Origin: Hofstenia miamia
Taxonomy: Eukaryota > Xenacoelomorpha > Acoela
DNA: 64,000 nt
Direction of reading: 5' to 3'
NCBI GenBank assembly: GCA_004352715.1
Contig: SCFE01000002.1
Location: 5,328,755-5,392,754 of the forward strand
Numbering within the stretch: the first letter of the stretch is position 1; every line of letters starts with the position of its first letter. Positions 28,201-39,500 of the stretch are shown here, one piece after another. The notes below the pieces were generated by a model. That model was not told the origin of the DNA. It was given only the letters and a program-made list of their open reading frames with translations, and did no database searches. Position numbers and translations under genes: made by a program.

Positions 28201-31200
28201 TTAGGTATTCCTTATGAATTGACCACACAAACAGCCAATGAGTCTCTTGCCGGAACCGATGGCTCTATTATAATTGAGGTTTTTGGCCTAAATGGAAAAA
28301 CCATTCCCTATCGTGTAGACAAGATCGACGATCGGTTTGAGAGAGGGCATGATGATACCATAAGGGTAAGGAAATTATTAGTAATAGAGTAATTGAGTTT
28401 ATTACTAAAAAATTTATTGCCACTATTTTTTCGTTAAATACTTGATTTTAGCATTTTCAATAAGACTACAATATTTTTTAAATTTTACTTGTGTTTGTCA
28501 ACAATTATAATATTTTAGCCATCAGCAACTTTTCATAGATCCAAAAATAACATATTTCCAGAGAACATGCATTATTACTAATAATAAAACCAAATAATAT
28601 TCTAAGTCCGCTTGTAAGAGTTTCTAATGATAAAGATTCTTAGATTTGTTATTTTTATTTCAAATTTGATGCTAAAAATGTTTCACAGAAATAAGTAAAG
28701 AAGCGAAGTCATGCGATCAAACTTTATTCAGAAAGTTATGATTAAACAGCGCTTAATGGAAATTGACTAGGAGAGATGATCATCAAATAGTTCTTGCCTA
28801 AAACGATTAGTTTACAAATGATGAAGTTAGGTTTCGAAATGGATGTAAATGATGAAAATGGCAGCTCTTCAAACGAAACTGTCTACAAGAAGTGCGCTCA
28901 GTTCTTCAGAAGAACTAGCATAGAGCCTTGATATTTATCTTTTTAGAATTTGTATGTCCTAGTAAGCAAGACAATATTATACGAAGTTTGGAAGTAGAAA
29001 ATAATCTACTACTTTATTTATGATATAATCAAAACTTTCAGATTCTTATTAACACTAAGGGAAGTACAATATGTAATTGGGTCTCACTGACTAGTAGATG
29101 TTAATTCATTGCAATCAGACACACTTGCTGAACAGTATTGTGTATTTGTAATTAAAATTTGGAATGGCCTATTTTATCATTATTAAAACCTCGGTTAAAG
29201 ATTGTTAAGGATCTTCTTTCTTTAGATTGAACTTAAAGACGTTGAACCCCTACGAATGATGCGGGTTACCTTAGATGGGAAGCATGTTACTCGTGATGAA
29301 TGGAAGTTTAAAGAGGTTTGCTATCGTTAAGTATGGATGTTTTATTAATAATGCTTAGATTCACTTACGAAACATGAAGACGCTCGAGAACACGATTTTT
29401 AAAGAAAATAAAGATTTCTCATCGATTTCTTTGAAATATCAGCCTTCTATTGACCTCGCTGCTTTTGATTACAATTCTCCTCAAATTAGCCGTAAGCCTT
29501 TGTGTGAGATGCAAACAAGGCCCGATTCATGGAGTAAAATAGGATTTTGTAATCCATTGTCGACCTCTGTGTTAAAACGGCTATTTAACAAAATATTTAT
29601 TTTTCTTCTTCCGGTGACCCAGTTTTCAGTTATTTTTCAAAAAAATTATCGGATTAACTAATCGGCTAAACAGCCTGCATTATTGCTTTTTATATAATCC
29701 GAGTATACATGGAATAATTATAGATTTTCTGTACTATATTTTTATTAAAACAGTAATAATATCGAACTGTTATTGCATGGAAGTGATTGATACTAACGGA
29801 TATGAAATAAAATAAATTTAATGAACTCGGTAGGCCATTTTAATTTAACATTTATTGCTTAATCGCAATGAGCATTTACAAATAAATTTTGACATAAATC
29901 ATTTAGTCGCCCTCTACCTTTTTAAGTTGCAATTTGCTTGTATTTTTATACAAAGGCGTTGTTCTTGTAATGACATATACATTGACAAATGAAATTAGTC
30001 TTATTTGAGAACAATAATTTTTTATTTTGAAAGAATCAAGAGACGATTCTTGGAAAAATTTTGAGAGCGTTCTTAATAGAGATGTAATCTGTTTGCAGGT
30101 CTCATGACAAGTATTTTGAAAAATGCTCAACAAAAAACCAGTAATTGGTGATTCCAAATTTTTCTTCACAAATTGATTTCTTATTTCAGTTAGTGTGTAG
30201 ATAAGTGGGCTTCAGAAGAGATTATGGGAAAGACGAGGCCAAAGCATTGCCATGCTAATTTATTTAAATATTTTTTGTGTAAGAATAGTTTTTAATTTAT
30301 ATTTTTGAACTGGATTCACAATATATCACCAGGGCATGAATCTTGATCCAATTGCATCTTTAATTTTTAAATATCTAAATTGCGAAGGCACATTAAACCA
30401 TTATTTTAACATTTGGAGGTTTTTAATAATGTATCTTGTCACAACATTAGTTAAGATTTACCTTAAATCTAGTTTTCTAACATGCATTGAAGTTTGTCAA
30501 GGATATGTTTTGACAATAGTTTAAGAAAAAATACATATTTTCCAGGCAGTTTTCAAAATTATATTGGAATGATCTCCACTTTATTCATCCAGAAATGTGT
30601 TTGCATGCTTTTCTTGGATTACTTTTTATCTGATTTGAAGAATTTCCGATTCGAATGAAATGAAAATTTTCTTCGTCGAATTGAAACGAAAACAAACTGA
30701 TTTAACACATATATTGAAAAAGGTGTAGCAATTTTTATTCATTTGATAATCGTAACTACTTTAATGAAATGGAGTTTTTTATTTTCAGCTCTATTTTAGG
30801 CACGAATTACAACATAAAAGTAAAGACATCGGACAAATTCCTTGCGGGCACTGATTCTAATGTCTTCGTAGTACTCTTCGGGGAAAATGGTGAAAGCTCA
30901 ACTCTGGCATTGAAGAATTCCAAAACCCACATCAACAAATTCGAAAGAAACCATGTTGATGAGTTTGAATTTCTCGATGTTCTCAGTTTAGGTCAACTCT
31001 ACAAATGCCGCGTTTGGCACGATGATAAAAGTATACATATATTTGTATTACCTTTAAAACTTATCTTATTTTTAACAGAGTTTGTAGATGCAGGTGACTT
31101 AGTTATTAATCTTATGCTCAGTTATAGCTATTTCTTCACTTTCTCCCACCTCCCCGCTTTAGAAAATCATTTTCGAAATGCCTCATTATACGTCATAGAA

Positions 31201-34200
31201 ACGGCCTTTAAAAAAATTCAAACAAGAGCAGTAAATATTAAAGTATCGATTTTCTGCTTAATACATTTAAATTGTTAGACCTAACCTTTCTCAAGAAAAA
31301 TCCTTCGTTAATGTACAAAATAGTGAGCATCAATTGACATGCTCATTCTGTCCTTGAGTCTTGAAAAGTGATGAATCTTGAACTTAAGGTGTTATTTTTA
31401 GATGTATTGCCCAATTTTAATCAGACAAAGTAAGCCTTGAAAATTGAGAAATTTTGAATATTGATGACAAATTTTTGTACATTCAACTCAATATTACAGT
31501 GAGTTTAAGTATTATGATGCACTAATTCCAGACACATCCTATCTCCACTTCTTNNNNNNNNNNNNNNNNNNNNNACATGCTCATTCTGTCCTTGAGTCTT
31601 GAAAAGTGATGAATCTTGAACTTAAGGTGTTATTTTTAGATGTATTGCCCAATTTTAATCAGACAAAGTAAGCCTTGAAAATTGAGAAATTTTGAATATT
31701 GATGACAAATTTTTGTACATTCAACTCAATATTACAGTGAGTTTAAGTATTATGATGCACTAATTCCAGACACATCCTATCTCCACTTCTTTTTGTATTT
31801 ATGTTAAAAAATGTTAACCTTTTCTGATAAGTTGATTTCATACATCTTTATGCTTTTATCAGACCTACTTTTGCAGTTAAGACCAACGTTTTAGACTTCT
31901 ATTGGCATGCTGGAGCCTAAAATAGTAAATATTTAGCAATCCTAGATCTTCCAGTATTTTTCCAAATTCATAAAATACATAAAGTTTCAATATTTAGTAG
32001 GCGCCTGTGGTGTTTTTACAACTCCTTTCAAAGGTAAGTTTAGATAGATTAGTTCTGAGCGTTGATTCATTGCAAAATCCTCATTTTCATTTATTAAGAT
32101 TTTTTCATTGACAATTTTAAGTACGCCAAATCATCTTTCAGACTTTTGCTAATTAAATTGCAATTAGAATATTTTAGGACTTCATAAGTAGAGGTATGCT
32201 TCGTTTCTATCTACTGTAAGATGAATTGAGCTTATAGATGTTTATTGCTAAGTCTGCTTTTAGATTTGAGCTCTTCGTGGCACTTGGAGTTCGTTGAAGT
32301 GTTTGATACCACTACTAGGAAGGCGTATAAATTTTACTTCAATAAATGGCTCTCTTCTTCTAAAGAGGAAAAGCAACTCATTCGTGAAGTAACATGCATT
32401 AATCTACAAGATGATATACAAAGTGGAGATATCGGTTAGTAATTTGTTTGTGTGATTTAGAGGGTGATAATTGAACCTAAACCCAACCAACTCGGCCTAT
32501 AATTTTATTATTCGATTCCTGTTCAGGCCCTACAATTTTTGTACCCAAAAATGTACCGCCATAATTCGATGTAAATATTGCCCAAGAACAGAATGGTGTT
32601 TAACTGGTGGGAATTTTTCGCGGCAATATATTTGTGAATTATATAAGAGTATTATTTTGAAGCGCGAAATGTAAATATAGAGTATTTATTCCCGATTGAC
32701 ATCCTTCCCGACTGTACTAACTATTTGTGCCTAGCACAACTTGAAAACCTTTACGGATACAAGTGAAATTGTGTTTTTTAATATTTTTTACTTTGCAACG
32801 CAACAAATTTTTTAAAATACATGGTGGTTTCTTAATTTTTTAAATGCTCGTATTGTTGAGATTAGTTGCTGTTGTTTTTATAATGGGCTTTAAGCATTCT
32901 GATTATCTGAAAATTGCGTAATTGTCTTCAAGAAATTTGTTCGAAAATGAACAAAATGGTTTGTGCTTTTAAAGATATACGGTGTAGTTTAGGGTTATTG
33001 AAGGCATCTCAATTACGATTTATTACTGATACGTCATACGGCCTAAGGGTTACTTTACAAAATAATGGAATAGTCACAAACATAATTTGAGTTATCAAAT
33101 GACGATTATTCAGAAAAGCCGCTTACTTGCAAAATCGATGGTGTTTTTATTGGTATATGGCGAATATGCTGTACCATCTATTTATGAGACTTTATTTACA
33201 TGCATGGGAGCAATCCATTCACTCAACTCAGTTTAAGTTTATCATAGTATATTTTGTATTGCTTCTTTTCAGTAACAAACGGACTGTTTTACAAGTCTAA
33301 TGCAATATATATGCACTGTATTTTTCCCCGTTTATTTTCTGTCTTTTCATGACATGTATATTTTGCAATTAATTGTTAGAGAGAATGTTTTAGAGAATCA
33401 CAAATGAGACTAAGGTACGTACGGGACCAGTATGGAACGGAAGCAGCTTTGAAGTTTCAAACGGGAAGTGGGACCCATTTGCTACGTGAACAAAAATTGA
33501 TATACGTTACTGGGACCAAATCCCACGACTGAACTTTGGCTAACAAATTGAAAACGGAACCAAACCTGAATATCGGGACCAAAAGTGTTTGGTCCCTTTG
33601 ATTTCTAGTGTATATGCAGATTTTCTCCTGGTGAAGAGTACATTTGAATGTTGATCAAGTTTAATGATCTATGATCTGGTGAAGCCTTTAAGAAACTCAA
33701 AGCATTGCAAAAATAGTTATTATATTTTAAATTGTTTATAAATAGTGTTATTTTGAACAAAATATTACTATTGAAGTTCTAAAGGGAGACATTCCCACAT
33801 GATGCTACATGTATGGAATTGCTTTGCAGTATTCATCATCGAGGTTTAGATTACAAAATCACGGTCAAAACTGCCGATCAAAAAGACGCCAACACTAGTT
33901 ACCATGGTTATATCAAATTGATTGGATCAAGGCAAAGTAGTCCGTATCTGTTTATGACGAACAAAAGAAAACGCAGTTTCATACGGTAATATGAGTGTTA
34001 TTATTATTAATGCTTTTGAATATTCGCACTTCATATTGAGAATTTTGGCTAAACACTTGAATTTTATATCATTTAACAACGTCTTTTGATTTTTTACTTT
34101 GAGCTTTATTCTCAATCTTGCATCAGGGTGCACATAGTAATCATTCTATACTTGGTTATGCTTTATTAAATGATTTCAAATTTTGTTAAATGCTTTGTTA

Positions 34201-37200
34201 ATTTTATAAGTTCACTTGTCTCTTTTTGATCTCTTTAATTCTTTATTTTGTGATTTAGTGGAGAAACTAACAACTTCAAATTTACGACTGTAAATGTTGG
34301 AAATATAGAAGCTATTCTTCTTGGTCACATTGATCGTACACCCGATTCTGAAAATGCTGCAGCCGGTGATGATCGTCCAATGCGTTGGATCTGTAACTAC
34401 GTAATTGTTGATGTTGTGAATCTTGGGGATAGGTGAGTTTTTCATCGACCTGTTCATTCCTCCGTTTGCAACATCTTAAATGCGGATTTGATGTTTTCGT
34501 TATTTTTTACATACTTGAAATATATTTAAGAAACAGGTTGATTGGTTCCTCCCTAGTTTGTAGTATTAGTGCATTTTACGCTAACATTCGTCAATTATGA
34601 CATAACTTTATTAAGGTCTTGAGTTTCAAAGTCTTTCCAGTAGTATGCCGCATTGACTTCAGCGCCATTCGCAATTTTCAATTCCTAAAATAGTTAAAAA
34701 AATTAAATTTCCATCACTGTAATTCGAAAGCAATAATAATAGTAATAGATTATATAAACCCGAGAAGTGTTACTTTGATTTGCTATGACCTAGTGCAAAT
34801 TGACTAGTTTTATTCTTTGGTCATGTTTGTGACTTATGCAGCGAGCAATTTTCTAAAGTTTTTGGTGGCATTGTTTTCACTTGCCATTGTAGAGGGTCTG
34901 TGACAAAGTTTTTTGTTATCTATCTTTATGAAATTTTTCAGCGCAATGGATGAAGAAGAGGAAAGACAAGATTTCTCAAGGTATTAAGTGTAACACAGCA
35001 TCATACGTACACTTAATGTGCATGTTTCTACCTAAAAACAAATTTTTACGTGTAGCATGCAGACTATTTTGAAATGACGTTAGGTGGGATTGCATTAAAA
35101 ATTTTCTTCTAATTTATTAAACTAAAATCATTCATTACTGTTCTTCGGACGTTAACTCTATTCGACACGGGATTTTTCGGACTCCTCATGCCGAAAGTAA
35201 AGGAAATTTTATCCCGCTAATTCTGGATTAGATTAGGATTTTAAGACGAATTTTTGCACAAATATTTTTTTTCATATCATCACAATCAACTTTGAATGCT
35301 CAGAAATGTGATTTCGTCATTGTTTTTTTATTATTTCATCCAGCCTCAACATTGTTATATTTTCAAATCTATTTAATATTGATTTTAAAGAGTGCAAATT
35401 CATTCCTAAGTTATGCAATACATTTTTCTTGCTTACTGTACTTATTTACTTTTCCACTGCCCAAAATAATGACTACAACAAAATTATGTCATCCATAAAA
35501 TGAACACATACATTATTTAGAAATATTTTGGGGTTATGAACCCTAATTAATTTTAGGGAAGCTCACCAGGTCTAATTAATAGTTTCATAACTTTTTGAGT
35601 AATATAATTATCAAAAGTATGTTTGTATAAGTTTGCGCATATCCAAACAATTCGGTGTTAGTTATGTCAGACTTTAACACCAGAAATAATTATCAGTATT
35701 ATATATTTCTAACACATAAATCTCTGTGTCGGATGGGTTAGCAGTGTTAGACGATCTCGAAAATTTTCATTTTCGCCCATTACTTGCCCTTCCGGTAGTA
35801 TTTTTGTCTGTGTGAAATGCATTCGTTATTGCCCAACAAACTTGAATCAGACTCTGATATTTGTAGCATTGTTGTTTTTTCTTATACATAAGTTGTTATT
35901 TATCTAATAGACTCACTTTTGGATGCAGTGTATATTAAAAGATCATATGCTGCCTAAGTATAATCAAGTTTCATATTTAAAGTGCGGTGGTATTCGAAAT
36001 GGATAATGGCTTTAGATTGCCTGATTTATGACCTTATGGATGAAAGTTCTTCACAAATCAAAATTATCAGCGAAATAATAGTTAATATTTCAAGTACTTC
36101 ATGCACTATAATGCATTTTAGCACAAGTATTCACCTTGAAATGAGAGCACGTCCACCAATTGATGTGTTCATATCCTAAACGTTCCAAATATTCTTAATA
36201 GATTTAGAGAAAAATTGTGCGAATCTGTAAACACCTATTTGTGCCTTCGAATATCCAGAGGGTAAATGTTATTTTATTATTTCCTCATCTTTTCGGCAGC
36301 GTTGGCTTAAAAACAAGGGGGATTAAGACATGTTTAAAACAGTGTTTTTCAATATTTTTTAGATGTTTTTATTCACGGACAAAACCACTCTTTGTCTGCA
36401 TTCGATAATTAGGGAGAAGGTCCAAAAATCTTTGTTTTCTTTTAAACTCTAATTGAAGCCTGAAAATTCAATTGAGGTGCAAATCAAAACATATTCCTTC
36501 AGTATTATTTTTTTATTTTGTTAATTTTTATTTGTCTCTGTTCAGCATATTTATTGAGAAAAACATGTTGAAGACATTTTAAACGTTTTTTCTAAAAAAC
36601 ATAATTTGCCTAACCTTGACTTCTATAAAAGGAAATCAAGGATCTAGCGCAAATTTGTTGTTGCGGACTGGAAATTAAAATATTTGTTTCTGTAAGTAGA
36701 ATGCAGAATTTTTCGATAATTTTGAAACTTTTTTGTTAATTGCTCTTCAATATTTCTCCAAGTTGTACAATTTCAACTTTAATTAGTTTATTTATGATAA
36801 TTGCTTACTGTGTACAACTTATCCTCCGTTTATGTCGTAAGAAAACTGAAGTGTTTGAATACAATTTTTTATTTGTGAAGACTTGCTAAGCCGAATTACT
36901 TAAATTGTCAGAGAAAGAATCGGAATAATCAAATATATTCCCAAATGATGTCCACAAAGTCAGGATAAAAGGGGATTTCAGTATTATATTTGTTTATTAT
37001 CTAGTCAACGTGCTGAAATCAGCAGGCCTATTTCGTCTAGTAGAGATGCTAAGGGATAAGGAATTTATTATTTAATATCCCACGTTAAGATTTAAATCCC
37101 AAAAACGGTAACCAAGAAATGAAAATAGTTAAGGTTATGCATTGGCTATTAGTTACTGAATGTCCAACTTTTTATAACTTTTCTAAGAATGAATTTTTTG

Positions 37201-39469
37201 CAAACAAACCCAGAGATTGTTAAAATAATAATAATAGTCATAGAGTCTTCTGCTATAATAATACTAGAAATTGATTAAATAGATTTCTAGTTGTATGTGT
37301 GTTGTAAGACGGTTTGACATTATTTGCACGTTATATGCAATGGCATGAATAGTATGTGCTGCATTTTAATACCAATATGTATTATTGAATTTCAAAGTTT
37401 TTGCATGGAAATAATGTTGAAGAAGAAGGTACCGAAGTGATTAGAATATATTTAACAATACATTAAAATGTAGGGTAATGACTTAATGGCACAGAAATGG
37501 TACTTCAAAACTGTTGACCTGAAAAAACGTAATCAAATTATTTTCTATTAGTCAAAATTTTCAAAGAAATGGAAGAATTAGTTTTCTATTCAGATAACCC
37601 TAAAGCCCTATCATATTTTTGTTTAGCATGATATGCTATAATTCAGGTACGCCCAATGCGTCTAGTTTTTGCAGGGCATAATAATATTGATTTATGTGTA
37701 TGGGCTACATTGCTTAAAATAGTCTGTTAGGGTTCCTGGGAAGGTGGGTACGAATTTTACCATGATATTTTAGCAACTTAATTTTGTAATTGAACATGCT
37801 TAGGTATACATTTACTGTCAACAAGAGTCTACCGTTGAGCTCAAACACAGACACAAGCATGCGTTTTGAACGAACCAAGGTGGAATATGGGCGATTGACT
37901 ACCGCAAAGAGTGAGTTTTTATTGTATTCATATTTACGAAACAAAAACTTATTTTTATTCATTTTTCAAATCTGTTGTCGAAATGTGTAGATTTATCAAA
38001 AAACTCCCATTTTTACAGTTAATGCTTTAAAAGTTTTTTTCTGATTTTCAATTTTAGAATGTGCGAGTTCGATGGAGCAAAACGTCGTTTAACATACATA
38101 ATTGGATATATATATATATATATATACTCATACTTGCGCTTTGTACATTTTAAGAACCCACCAGCTTGCGCTCTGTGCAATTCTCACACACACACTTGCG
38201 CTTTGTACACATTATTAACTTTCAGATAAAATTTCTCGAAAACTATGCACTTTTGCAACTTGTAAATTATGGAATATAATTATTATTAGTATTTTGATAT
38301 ATAATGATTTTTTACCAGAAACATTAAATTTGAAAAAAAGTTAGCATGATCCGAATCCTTGCGCTTTGTACACAAAATACACGCATACTTGCGCGTTGTA
38401 CAAACATATTCTTATCAAAAACATTTATTTCAACAATCAACAATTATGCTAGAAACTATAACTGAAAAAACGCGAGAAGGCTTGACTTTAGAATAAATTT
38501 TTAAACATGTTTTTCGTTTATTGGTACAGCTCAACTAGGGTTGGCTGGTTACTACTTACTAGTAAATATACTTACTAGATGGTTACTAGTAACTTTACTA
38601 GGAACTTAATTTGAGCTTACTGCGACTGGTTACAGGGGTTTGTAGTAGCAACTCTTTTCAAGTGACTGGTGAGGTCGAGTGGCAGGGTCATAATGTAGTG
38701 TCAGCCAAAAAACAACATTATATTACGTCTTCGCTCTTGCATGCATTAATGCAAACAATTAACTACTAACTAGCACGTAGTTAATAGACAAATCTCCAAA
38801 TAATTATGCGTAATGCAGCACATCAGAGTATTTTAGCAGGATACTAGTAATATACTGGTGAGTTCCTAGCCTAGTAAGTTACCCATAACCAGTTTCAAGG
38901 TTACTGCAATTTGCCTACGCTAAGCTCAGCAATTAATTGAACTCAACGTGCCTAGGTGCATTAACAAAGCCTTTTTGCTGTGTCTTCTAAATGAGCAGTC
39001 TGTATCAATTAGAATTCATATATGTTATAAGTATTATGTACTACAAATACATAACTAGCTAAATCGATGCGATTTAATATATTTACGCGCCTATTAATAG
39101 TAGTTAATTTGCCTGATGTGCAAGGAGTAACTACAGCATAATAAAAATTCGCGTTTAAAACTACACGCGTAAAATGTTGAAGGTCACATTTGTCCTAAAT
39201 AGACCTTTTCGAATGTGCTAATCATTTCCAAACTGTATATTTAGGTGTGCGTGTTTTTTGAGGATTATAAGAGAATTTTTAAAAAAAGTGTACAAAGCGC
39301 AAGTATGCGTGCAAACTTTTTTTACATAGAAACTTCAATAATTTTTTAATAAAAAATATGGATATTTCTTAATATAAAAATATAGTCTAGAAACATTCCT
39401 TAATACCGAACTGCTAACTTGCGCTTTGTACATTTTTCTAAAATTTCCATAGTACAAAGCGCAAGTATG

Positions 39470-39500
<31 letters not shown>

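Noticed and set aside
29374-29661. 95-residue frame as a separate gene
   Set aside because: Its first part is better explained as the third exon of PLAT D9 with splice sites at 29359 and 29491; the rest is intron.
33823-33849. Alternative acceptor TTTGCAG at about 33829 for the first exon of D11
   Set aside because: With the required phase it hits an in-frame TAG; the TTTAG before 33850 keeps frame.
38107-39500. Regular short repeats read as a CRISPR-like array
   Set aside because: Copies are irregularly spaced, in both orientations, and the host is a eukaryote. The 21-bp array at 47584-47752 has no spacers either.
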